NCBI RefSeq assembly: GCF_000350225.1
Contig: NW_005179261.1
Span: 1-64,000 of the forward strand
DNA: 64,000 bases
Direction of reading: 5' to 3'
Origin: Chondrus crispus
Lineage: Eukaryota > Rhodophyta > Florideophyceae > Gigartinales > Gigartinaceae
Notes under the pieces: model-generated
The model's input: the letters and a program-made list of their open reading frames with translations, nothing else
What the model was told of the DNA's origin: nothing
Databases searched by the model: none
Part shown: positions 24,019 to 32,933 of the stretch, one piece after another
Position numbering within the stretch: the stretch's first letter is position 1
Layout: each line of letters begins with the position of its first letter
Program-made: the position numbers and the translations under genes

Positions 24019-24989
24019 CCACTCGGGGGAGCATTCCTCATCCGGGAGTGTCCACATTTGGAAACCAAAACGGTTTCCTCCCGTTTCTTACGGTTTCTTT
24101 CAGTTTCTTTCAGTTTTCAAATGACGCTTTGGGAGACTGGTCGCAGAAAAGGGCAACCGATCGGTTTCTGAGCGGGAGACGTGGCGTCCGCAAGAGGGAG
24201 GTCGTTGCGCACCTGCAAGTCGCCCTCCTGCGGCCTACTTTGGCCGCAACCGACGGAAAGGAAGGGTGGATTTACGAAAATTGGCCAGCCCTCCGGGGTA
24301 GGAGTGCGAGAAGGGGGATCATATCCCCAAAACGACCGTACCGAACTCGTGCCTTCGTTGCACAGCCCCGCTTGGGGGCGGGAAGGCGGTGAAGAACCGC
24401 ACGAGCGGCAGCGGCGGCCCTCGCCTGGCCTGCGGAGGGCAGGGACGAGGACGATATCGCGCGCACTGTACGCCGCGGCGCGCGAGCCGCCTCGGACGAA
24501 TTGACGCACGCGAACGCGGTCTCGGCCAACGCGGTGGCCGGTTGTGCCTCGCTGCGCAGGCCTCGCTGCGGCTGTACCGCAGGGGCCGAGCGGTTCAACG
24601 CCGGGGCCCGACCAGGGCTCGACGGCGGACCGTATGGACGCGCTGCCCTGACTTCGTCATGGCCGTCCGTTCTCGGCCCTCGGAAGCGGTACTGTACGGA
24701 AACGTCGTCGCGGGTGGAGGAGTTGGAAATTTCGGGGAAGCGCTAGGAGTGAGTTGGAAAGATCGGCGTCGCTCGCGCGTGAGACATTTGCGGACGCACT
24801 TACCGAATCGGACGAGAAAGCTGGCCTATGCCACGCGAGCTCCGCGACGAGGCAAGGGAAAACGACGTCCGTGGGCAAGCGCGTCTGTCTTCGCATCGAG
24901 CGCGCAGGGAAGGAGAGAGAGCGGGGAGGAACCGGGTGGTCGAATGGGAGGTCGCTACGGGGGCGTAGCGAAAGCTAAGGAAGGGGGTC

Positions 24990-25663
24990 TGTAGTATAAC
25001 GACCGGTGTGCGCGCCGGGAGGATATTAACCGTGCGGCCGTGCACGGTGCACACGTGGGCGGGTGTGCACACGTGTACGGAGCGCGCGCGTTGACCAACC
25101 GGCCGTGGCGTGGCACACGTGTACAGTAGCTCACGTGTCGTCCGTGCGATAGTCTACACGTGTTACGTGTGCGCGTTAGCACACGTGTCGTCCGTGCGGT
25201 AATCTGTAAGCAACACGCGTGTACAGTAGTGCACACGTGTAGTAGCAGCGTCCGTGCGGTAGTAGTAATTATGGCGCTAGCTTTTTAATTGTTTACAGTA
25301 CCCGGCACGCACTAGGCGGCAGGTACTGTACTACTGTACTGGGACAGGTATCCGAGGCGTCCCTCTGAGGGGTTAAGACCTGACACCCGTCCCTACCGCT
25401 AAACTGGGGCAAGCTCGCCCACGTCCCTTTCGCGCCTATATACGTCCATTTCGGTTGTGTATCGCGCGCGCTGGCTTCTAACCCGTTACCGGTCGCTCCC
25501 GTTCACGCACCACAGGGCGACGGCGCGTAACCGGCCAGTGAGCCACTCCCTTTTCGCGAGCTCGTCCGATCGGTTCAATTAGCGCGTCGCGTCCGCGCCG
25601 CGTGCTCACTCGGTAAAGCCTCCGCCTCTCACCCAACCCAGGGCGGAGAGGAGTTATCCCACA
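24990..25663 (+). repeat. Right LTR of chromovirus (674 bp)
   Basis: It matches the left LTR over its full length. Differences are scattered substitutions with no length change. Confidence 0.9.
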
Positions 25664-26069
25664 GTACTCACCCCCTCGTCGTTGGGGGTGATTATACTAC
25701 AAGTAGTTCTGGCGCTTGTATTTGAATTGTGAACAGTACCCGGCACGCACTAGGCGGCAGGTACTGTATTGGGACAGGTGTCCGAGGCGTCTCTCTGAGG
25801 GGCAGTGAACTGAGGCAAGCTCGCCCCCGTCCCTTTTCGCGCCTATATACGACCGTTAGGTAAGTCTATCCGCGCACTGGCTTCTAACTCGCTACCGATC
25901 GCTTCCGTTTACGCACCACGGGCGACTGCGCGTAACGGGCCAGTGAGCCTCTCCCATTTCGCGAGTTGGCCCGTACCGGATCTAGTGGCACCGCGCGTCC
26001 GCGTCGCGTGCTCCTTCTGCGAAGCCTCCGACTCCTACCCAACCGATTGCGGAGAGGAGTTATCCCGCA
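25664..26069 (+). repeat. Older, partial LTR copy directly after the chromovirus
   Basis: A 38-bp segment (25664-25701) ending TTATACTACA resembles the tail of family-A LTRs. It is followed by a diverged copy of the last 370 bp or so of the chromovirus LTR (25702-26069, ending TATCCCGCA). This is either an older LTR into which the chromovirus landed or a solo remnant left by nested insertions. Confidence 0.7.
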
Positions 26070-26418
26070 AGAGAAAAATGGCGTTCTCGATGTCGGTCAT
26101 TGGTATTTATGCGGATGAAAGGGACAGCTCAGCATTGCAGAAAACAATCATATCGGGCAATTTGCACCAATAACAGGTGGTCACTGACTGTGTGCGCACT
26201 GTAGCTCCCCAATTTGGTCTCGCGATTTTATGCAAAATTTTAGCTATTTTAATAGCCAATTTTTTTAAAAAAGGCCGCAAGCGTGGTCGCCGCGCTGTGT
26301 GCTGCCGCAAATTCGACGCCTGTTGGCGCAGACGGAAAGCCAGCAGACACTGCTTGTCGGTTCGCTTTCGCTGAATGAATGCGCGCGCCCTTCGCCGCGG
26401 ATAACGCTTTAAAGCGAC

Positions 26419-26452
26419 TATGAGGAGCTCCAAGGCCTTAGAGCTCCTCATA
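26419..26452. repeat. 12-bp-arm hairpin
   Basis: TATGAGGAGCTC (26419-26430) and GAGCTCCTCATA (26441-26452) are perfectly complementary around a 10-nt loop. A 12-bp palindrome CGCTTTAAAGCG lies just before it (26405-26416). Confidence 0.6.
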
Positions 26453-26576
26453 CCGAAGGGTAGTCCCTCAAAGCAAGTTTCGTTAGGCTGACTTCTGGTC
26501 TTCTCCTAAAACGCGCACTTTTCCGGTTGTGGCGAATTGTGCGCGTCGGTCTCTAGTGCCTAAGCGTACAACATTT

Positions 26577-26615
26577 GTCCTCATATGAGACCCGGGTGGT
26601 CCTCATTCGAGGCCC
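26577..26615. repeat. Subterminal palindromes downstream of piggyBac-like transposase
   Basis: GTCCTCATATGAGACC and GTCCTCATTCGAGGCC occur about 5 nt apart, roughly 180-210 bp beyond the transposase stop. Repeated palindromes in that position would suit transposase-binding sites. The flanking TTAA target expected for piggyBac was not tied to a clear terminus. Confidence 0.4.
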
Positions 26616-26789
26616 TGAAAATCGACTTTTTTGAAAATAAAAATGAGATAAATTGGCTGTAATGGTAAAATACCGCACTTAACACTACCGGGCATCAAAG
26701 AACATTTAGTATTCTTACAACTGCGAGACTACATAGCTTCTAATCAAGATGCAAGAAAAGAGACAACATTCGAGGTTTGTCCCACGGTC

Positions 26790-27399
26790 TCAAAACTCCA
26801 GTTCACTATCCTGTAGTGAAGCCCGGACCTCACCAGAATTGTGGTTCTCACCGAAATGCTCCCGATAACAAGACCGACCTGTATCTGAGTGACAAAAATG
26901 TTTCTCACCAAAAGTTTTCGCCCGGCATCCCGAACAAACCCATTTCGACTTCATACCGCACGTGCGGCACTTCCGCTGCCTCTTTGCCTCCTGGATTTGA
27001 CCGTCTTTGTCCTTGGGATGGTCACGAGTGGGAGTCAAATGTTCGTAGACTCCACTTGTCGGAGGCCCCGCGAAATGCGGTTTGTTGGCAGCTGTTCCAG
27101 GACGCCGCAATCGCAGACCTGTAACATCATAGGTATTCTTCACCAGCTCGGATCCAAGAAGCCGAAAAAATGTGTGAGGCTTCATGCATGAACGAGTTCC
27201 CCGACCACCCTTGTAAAGCATGTATGCATCTGAGACGCATATCCCAAGCAAAGAAGAGTTCACCCGCACCGACCAATCGTTCGTCTCAATTGTCTTTTCG
27301 AGATCTAAATCATCTTGGCGTAGACGATTGTGCTTATCAATTGCGCCGGCAGCTGAAAAATATGTGGCACAGACTGCTGGCATTTTTACTTCAATATTC
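26790..27399 (-). mobile_element. piggyBac-like (DDE_Tnp_1_7) transposase, C-terminal part
   Basis: About 200 residues. The end of the catalytic domain is recognisable: YFSAAGAIDKHNRLRQDDL, then NDWSVRVNSSLLG, as in the IDRHN...RQDDL block of PGBD-type transposases. The protein ends with the cysteine-rich finger typical of the family (CRTC...VCSGC...FCHSDTGRSC...H), and the stop is at 26790. The catalytic acidic residues lie in the missing upstream part. At the upstream end the frame runs into a 239-bp repeat at 27400, so the gene is cut there. Confidence 0.8.
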
Positions 27400-27638
27400 A
27401 ACAGGGGTTTCCGGTAGATCGGTTTCTAGTGCAAAGATCGTTCTTTTCTTTAGTTATGTTATAAGCGCACTAAAACGTTACAAAACTATTCCGCAGTCGT
27501 TGAAGACACTAGACAATAAGTAATGGGAGCTCCTTAGGGGTTCTGCAAGTATCTTAGCGTCTTCTGCTTGCGTTTTGACCCTGGGAGGTCTCTTGGTGCT
27601 CTTGTAGCCCTCCCCGTGACTGTCACGCCATCACGGTA
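27400..27638 (+). repeat. 239-bp dispersed repeat, copy 1
   Basis: It is closely similar to 39459-39696 on the opposite strand (238 bp). The shared segment starts AACAGGGGTTTC and ends ATCACGGTA, and includes a small hairpin near its end (CCGTGA...TCACGG). Sequences outside these limits are unrelated, which defines the ends. No terminal inverted repeats and no target duplication are seen, so the class is unknown (SINE, MITE or LTR fragment). Confidence 0.8.
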
Positions 27639-27888
27639 CCCGATAAATATTTTATATATTCGTTGGTCTCAAGCTCAGGAACTTGCACTTGGAGTCCGTG
27701 ACGAAGAGTACCACCCCAGCTCGGAGCCTCACTCAATCCGCCACGCCTCCCACACACCCGCCGGTCATTGTTCGCCGTTGCCATCAGATTCCCCCCGCGA
27801 CGTTGACTCCCGCGCACGTCACCTTGCCTCTATGCAACCGCCAGCACACCCCCTTTTTGCCGGCCTCCTGCGAGTCCACGGGCCACAA

Positions 27889-28392
27889 TTAGCCGGCACC
27901 ATCACCGATGTACAACCCGTTTCCGTCGCCCGCCAAGCTGTACGCCATCTTAGAATTGCGCTGCCCATGCCATCCCTCTGAGTTCATTTTGAGCACCTCC
28001 TCCCCACCTCTGACGCCCTCGTTCCGCTTCTCCTGCTGTGCGGCGATCGCGACCAGCTCCAGCGCGAGCCATTGCACGACACTGTCTGCCGCGCAACTGT
28101 ACACCTCGTCCCTTGTGGGCACGAACGCAAAGGTGGTGAGGTTGCAGTAGTGCACGTAGGCGGCGCTGCGGCCGGCAGCACGCGTGCAGGGAGTCGCCGA
28201 GGCGGACGTCGCTGACGCCTCACAAGCCCATGATGCCGGCCTTGTTTCCCGTGCCGATGTGGGTGCCGGCCCGGTGCCACTCGGCGGCCGTGATCCGCTT
28301 CTGGTGGACGTGGCGTACGCAGCGCGCGACACGGGCGTCGAACTGGCGGCCGCGCAGCGCGACGCTATGTGCATGAAGTTCATTCCTATCAC
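27889..28392 (-). pseudogene. WD40-repeat protein fragment, decayed
   Basis: Two neighbouring frames carry WD40-like blades. One reads ITAAEWHRAG...GNKAGIMGL followed by TGA where a WD tryptophan is expected. The other reads YVHYCNLTTFAFVPTRDEV followed by YSCAADSVVQWLALE. The order and spacing fit one protein with a frame change between blades, so this is a pseudogene fragment or a poorly sequenced exon. Which WD40 protein it is cannot be said. Confidence 0.5.
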
Positions 28393-28428
28393 TCCTTTTC
28401 GCTTCTTCTATCTCGAACTTGCCTTCTC

Positions 28429-29040
28429 TTATTGATTCAGAGAATGCTTTACTTCCTCTATCTTGGCATCAAGCTGCTTCTCTGTCGCATGCTGTGCACA
28501 CCCAGAGTTTTAACAATCACTGTCGTCAGAGTTTTCCATCATTAATTCGCTGGAGTGTCCAAGGAGGAGCTCCAGAAGCTCCTCTTTGGACACTCCAGCG
28601 ACTTCCAGCTGATCTTGAAGAACTTCTCCTCATTCCTCACAACCTGCACATCGCTCCCCACGCCCCCATTCCTAAGCATCATCTGGATTTCCTTCTCACG
28701 CTCCTCAAACATCTTGAAGCCCTCCTCGACAGCGCTCATATTCCTCCTATCCGTCTCTGCGGTTCCCTTCGCAAAGTTGAACACCTCCTTCTCGCAATTC
28801 TTGCCAACTACCCGCGCCCATTTGGCGCTGACCTTCTGCGACGCGATCTTATACGCCTGCTCGCGCTCCAGCTTGCCTCTGACAAGCTCGTGCAGCGGCA
28901 GGGCGAGGGCCTTCTCCCGCCCTCAATCATGCGCGGGAGCTTCTTCCTGAGCTGCGCTAGCCCCGTCATGCGGTCCCCATCCCTCGCCACCGCGTCCCCG
29001 CCGCCCGGCACATGCAGCATGTGCTCCATCATGTCGCCCT
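28429..29040 (-). pseudogene. Helical (BAR/coiled-coil-like) protein fragment, frame change
   Basis: On the minus strand, LAQLRKKLPRMIE continues in a second frame as KALALPLHELVRGKLEREQ, then KWARVVGKNCEKEVFNFAKG and a charged helix. The switch falls at a G run (GAGGGCGGGAG), where one missing G would restore a single frame. A further helical piece (EKQLDAKIEEVKHSLNQ, stop at 28429) follows a 53-nt hairpin. The long amphipathic helices suggest a BAR or coiled-coil protein, but the family is not identified. Confidence 0.45.
28548..28600. repeat. 24-bp-arm hairpin inside the helical-protein fragment
   Basis: Arms 28548-28571 and 28577-28600 differ at one base and have a 5-nt loop. On the minus strand the arm contains coding sequence for SLECPKRS followed by its inverted copy. 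A GT inside the first arm could be a 5' splice site, as in the hairpin intron at 46578, but no phase-consistent acceptor was found. Confidence 0.65.
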
Positions 29041-29402
29041 GTCCTGCCCTTCGCGGTGCAGCACGGGCAGCGGCCTCTCCTCGCCCGCCGACACCACTTG
29101 GCACGCCAGCCGTTGCACTGCGCGAGAGCATTGCCCAATGGGACGTGCCATGGGCAAGGGGTGGCGGCGTCGGCAGGGCGTTGCTCCCCTGCCGAAGATT
29201 TTTCCAGCCTTCTCTCGGCATCATTGCTGTAGGGCTTATTCTCGATAGATTCCAGCGAAGGCTGCAGATTGGTCTTGACATTAGGCGCGAAAGCCTGGTA
29301 TGCCCCGGACCTTAGTCAGCCACTACGCGGGGCGCATGCTTCTGCTGCTTGTCGTAGCAGTATTCCACGGCGGTCCGCATTCGGACTTCGGCGTCGGTTC
29401 CC

Positions 29403-31724
29403 ATGCCACGCTCCAGCTCTGATTCAGAGTCCCAACGCGGTTCTGTGCGGCGCGGAAGAAGCTCTCGCAATCGCAATGCAATCAGCAAGTCAAAGTCCTC
29501 TGCTGCAATGAGGCGTAATGCGCTTGCGAATGAAGCGGGGACGTACAAACCACCGGTGGAGTGCTGCGCACAGCGATGTGGCCAGATCATTCCATTTCAG
29601 CAGTCGAGGGGCCTCCGTCGTTCCTTCTGCGCCGGCAAAACTCAAGTTCACCGGAAACGACTTCTCATCGGACTCGTGGCCGATCGAAATGCGCTTGACG
29701 ACCGAGATTCTGATAGTGGATCGAGCAGCAAGAACAAGCCTGTTTTTCAGTACCATGGGATCGTAGTCTGTCGTTCATACATGCGCAGTGTAACAACAGC
29801 GTCGCCGGACTTACTTAACAGTGTGCTTGGTACTCCGCATGCGCCGTCTTCACCGTATGCCAATAGGCGCGCAAGATCTTTGGATGGCAGCAAGCACACC
29901 CTTGTTGCTGCGTATCTTCTCGGAGTGAAATCTAGAGACGCTGACCACAGTCCGGAGCGCGATGTTTTCCATCTCCCACAACGCAACAAAATAGAGGTGT
30001 GGGAAGACTACTGTGAACAGGAGAGGGCGCTTGGTCGCCTCCCATGCGGTTACACGCACTTCGTGCGGACCTGGAAGGAGGTTGCACCTGAGATCAAGAC
30101 GAGACGACTGCACGGGTTTGCTAGGTGTGATACATGCGTCGAGTTTGACGAAGATTTGGATGGACCTCTGACCGCGGAGCAAAGAGAGGATACGCTGCGG
30201 AGACGGTCCGAGCATATCCAGTTCGTACGTGCAAGTCGTGCCATGTACTACGCGACAAGAGACGAAGCGCAGCTCCGCCCTGACAGGACGATTTCCTTGA
30301 TTGTAGACGGCGCTGATCAAGTGAAGTACGCATTGCCACATTTTGCGAGCAAATCGAAGGCTTCTTCAATTGGGCTGGGTATTCCCATACATCTCATTGG
30401 TGTACTGAACCACGGAGGGAAGTCAGCTGGTGCGGGAGCATTTTTGTTCACTGCGGAGGACTACAATCTAACTGGATCCAACCTTGTAGTCGAGGTGATT
30501 CACAGAGTTATTACGTCCGAGATTAACCGATTACAAGCCTTGGATCTCATATTACCGCCCGTGCTCTTTGTTCAACTCGACAACTGCACCCGCGAGAACA
30601 AAAACTCGTTCACTCATGGGTATTTTGAGCTGCTTGTCGTTCGAGGAGTATTCAAAAAAGTGGTGGCACGTTATCTGCCTAAAGGTCACACTCATGAGGA
30701 CATTGATCAGATGTTTTCTAGGACTGGGGCAGGCATCCGTGATAAGAACATATGCACTATTCCTGAATTACATGCCGCGCTTGGGGAGAGCTTCACTCCG
30801 CAGCCGATCATATCACATATTGACTCAACTATCAACACGAAAGCTCTGTTCGAGGTTAATAGGCTTCTTCGACCGTCCTCAGAGCTCAGTGGATTTACTG
30901 TGTACCACGAGTTCTCATTCACAGTTGACGCAGCAGGTGCCTCTACGTGTGAGGTCAAGCTTTGGCCAATTTCGCAGAGTTCCGTGTCTCTACTGTCTTC
31001 TGGGCTGCCGGGGGGGTTTCTGCGCCCAGGCTTAAGTTTGGACCTACGAAAAATGACAATTCCTCCTCTTGTACGCAAGAAGAGCACTACAGAAGACGCG
31101 CACAGGATGACGCGACGCATTCAGGCAGTTGAACGTCGGATCGGTTCCCAGGCGAGCATGGAAGCTCTTAGAACTCTCATCGCAAGACTGACACTTGGTG
31201 GCGAAGTTCCATGCCCTTGGAACCTAAGCACTTGTCCAGAGATGAACGGGCATTACACACGCGATGCAGTATACATGAGAGAACGGCTGCCTGATGGGCG
31301 ATGCGGAGAGTCGCTCTCGCCAGGCTCTGAAGATGAGGAGCCTGACTTCGACATGGATGAGATACCGATCGCGGGCGTGGAGTACAATGTGGGAGATCTT
31401 GTTGTGGTCCGACCGCACGTCACCCAGCTCAAGTTCGGGAGATTCTGGATTGGAGCGATAGTGAAGAGGAAAAAGACCAATCCTGTTCCTGGGCAAGAGC
31501 AACGCATCGCGGTGTTGTGGGTCCAATGGATGGAACCCGAAAATGGAGTCGCAGAGCTGACAGCTAAATTTTGCCCTGCGGTTGGCGATGCTGACGAAAT
31601 CTATGTCGATTCCGTTCTCTGCAAATTTCCTAAGCTTCTCCGGAGCGGGCAGCTCCCAGTGAAAGTACAAAAAGAAATATCGAGGACGTTAGTCACGTGT
31701 GAATCTCGAGATGCTGGTGGCTAG
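29403..31724 (+). CDS. DUF7869-type protein, transposase-like (773 aa), intact
   Basis: Single open frame with an ATG start and no intron needed. The N-terminus is Ser/Arg-rich, followed by a cysteine pair (CCAQRC) near residues 53-60 and a second C-x2-C (CDTC) near residue 242. The core has three acidic clusters: VDGADQ (Asp302), VQLDNCTRENKN (Asp393) and GHTHEDIDQMFSR (Glu432, Asp433, Asp435). These motifs are characteristic of DUF7869 proteins, which occur in many scattered copies in protists, algae and animals. The spacing of about 90 and 39 residues resembles a DDE/D RNase H-fold transposase; that function is inference. The C-terminus (about residues 650-745) looks like a small chromatin-reader-type beta domain (VGDLVVVRP...FWIGAIV...VLWVQWME). 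No terminal repeats were located. It lies 1.2 kb upstream of a methyltransferase gene on the same strand. Confidence 0.8.
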   Translation: MPRSSSDSESQRGSVRRGRSSRNRNAISKSKSSAAMRRNALANEAGTYKPPVECCAQRCGQIIPFQQSRGLRRSFCAGKTQVHRKRLLIGLVADRNALDDRDSDSGSSSKNKPVFQYHGIVVCRSYMRSVTTASPDLLNSVLGTPHAPSSPYANRRARSLDGSKHTLVAAYLLGVKSRDADHSPERDVFHLPQRNKIEVWEDYCEQERALGRLPCGYTHFVRTWKEVAPEIKTRRLHGFARCDTCVEFDEDLDGPLTAEQREDTLRRRSEHIQFVRASRAMYYATRDEAQLRPDRTISLIVDGADQVKYALPHFASKSKASSIGLGIPIHLIGVLNHGGKSAGAGAFLFTAEDYNLTGSNLVVEVIHRVITSEINRLQALDLILPPVLFVQLDNCTRENKNSFTHGYFELLVVRGVFKKVVARYLPKGHTHEDIDQMFSRTGAGIRDKNICTIPELHAALGESFTPQPIISHIDSTINTKALFEVNRLLRPSSELSGFTVYHEFSFTVDAAGASTCEVKLWPISQSSVSLLSSGLPGGFLRPGLSLDLRKMTIPPLVRKKSTTEDAHRMTRRIQAVERRIGSQASMEALRTLIARLTLGGEVPCPWNLSTCPEMNGHYTRDAVYMRERLPDGRCGESLSPGSEDEEPDFDMDEIPIAGVEYNVGDLVVVRPHVTQLKFGRFWIGAIVKRKKTNPVPGQEQRIAVLWVQWMEPENGVAELTAKFCPAVGDADEIYVDSVLCKFPKLLRSGQLPVKVQKEISRTLVTCESRDAGG

Positions 31725-32933
31725 ATCAGCAAGCGAGGATAGAAAGTATTCGGCAGCGCGCTCATGGATTAAAAATGACGGACCGAGGCTTTCGCGGAGA
31801 TTTAGTGCAGTTTATGAATATTCAGACTCTGCACACGGCGTTATAACGACGTCGATGGCGGTTTTTTGATTTGCGGATGATAGTTACAACGGTTTGTGGG
31901 AGGAAGAGACGGATTTCTATGACGAAAATGGTGCCCGGAGCTCCGAAGTTGACTATGAGTTGGAGAGAAATAAAAAGGGAGATTTCATGTCGTTATCTTC
32001 AAATCCAGTTCCATGTTGTTGTTATATGCACACCTCGCTCAGCACATTAGTCCTGCTTGAACTGTCTCCATGCGTCAACATCTGTCAGTTCACGGCAAAC
32101 TATAAACGGGTGACAGAGATGTTGTATATCCCCAGCAATCGCATACAAACTTCCCGTGAGAGGGAACGAACAAATACCCCTATGAATAATACATGGAATC
32201 CTGCTTAGGTAGGCCATATCAGTCCTCATCTTCAAACGGAGATGTCGGGAGATCGATCAAGTGCAGCAACGCACGTCAGGATCGCGGCGCAGAATGGAGG
32301 AAGGCGAGGCGGAAAAACTGGTCGCCAAGCTCAAGCGAATGTGTGGGTGCTCGGGGACGCCGTCACCGGCAAATCACGCATTGGAAGGCGACCAGGGAAT
32401 GACGATAGCGGCGGAAACGCACCAAGTGCGGAGACGGGGACGGAAGGCTTGGAAATTGAATATCAAAAGTAAAGAGGGGCTAGGAAGGGGGAAGGGTGAA
32501 AGATTAAATATATGGCTCCCAATGTTCTGTGTACAATGCTCCACTCCAACTTTCTCGAACTCAACTTTCACATTTTTTGGCTCGCGAGGATCCCTCCCAG
32601 ATGCATGAGCCGAATCCTGTCCACTGTTTACATTTCTTCGCTCGGAATCCACGCTGCCGTTGTTTCGATTGACGAAGACTGAACCCACTGTCAGCAAGCA
32701 CCCGATAATGTTTATTGAGGTCATAAGAGGTCCAAATATATTTGTTGGCAGAAGGAAATCGTAAAACTTCGGAAAAAAACACTGTCATAACTCTCAGATC
32801 GCTGTAAGTAAGGGTATGATATCCCGAAATGTCGATATTCTTTGCCTTGGCTAATATTTTTGCCTCTTCCAAACACCGAGTATCGTTTATTCGTTCTTTG
32901 CTGACAGTGTTATGGGGATAGGGATATGAGCTG
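31725..32933. other. Spacer between the DUF7869 and methyltransferase genes
   Basis: About 1.2 kb, AT-rich at first. A minus-strand frame at 32561-32941 has some protein-like character (SGYHTLTYSDLRVMTVFF) but no recognisable domain and no neighbour support. It should hold the 3' end of one gene and the promoter of the next. Confidence 0.4.

Larger units (their letters stand above)
17529..25663 (+). mobile_element. Ty3/gypsy chromovirus with both LTRs
   Basis: LTRs at 17529-18202 and 24990-25663 bound an internal region of about 6.8 kb. A possible primer-binding site starts at 18206 (TGGTACTCTTGTGG) and a purine tract AAGGAAGGGGG directly precedes the right LTR. The polyprotein starts near 18332 and carries a Gly/Arg/Asp-rich gag-like part, the pre-RT domain, RT and RNase H (about 20690-21960), an integrase with HHCC zinc finger and DDE core (about 22280-22830) and a C-terminal chromodomain (about 23460-23600), which defines chromoviruses. 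About three or four breaks are present. The LTRs differ at roughly ten of 674 positions by eye (about 98.5 % identical), so insertion is fairly recent. No target duplication was found. Confidence 0.92.

Noticed and set aside
24389-24994. 200-codon plus-strand frame before the chromovirus right LTR
   Set aside because: Arg/Gly-rich translation of GC-rich non-coding sequence; several overlapping frames look alike.
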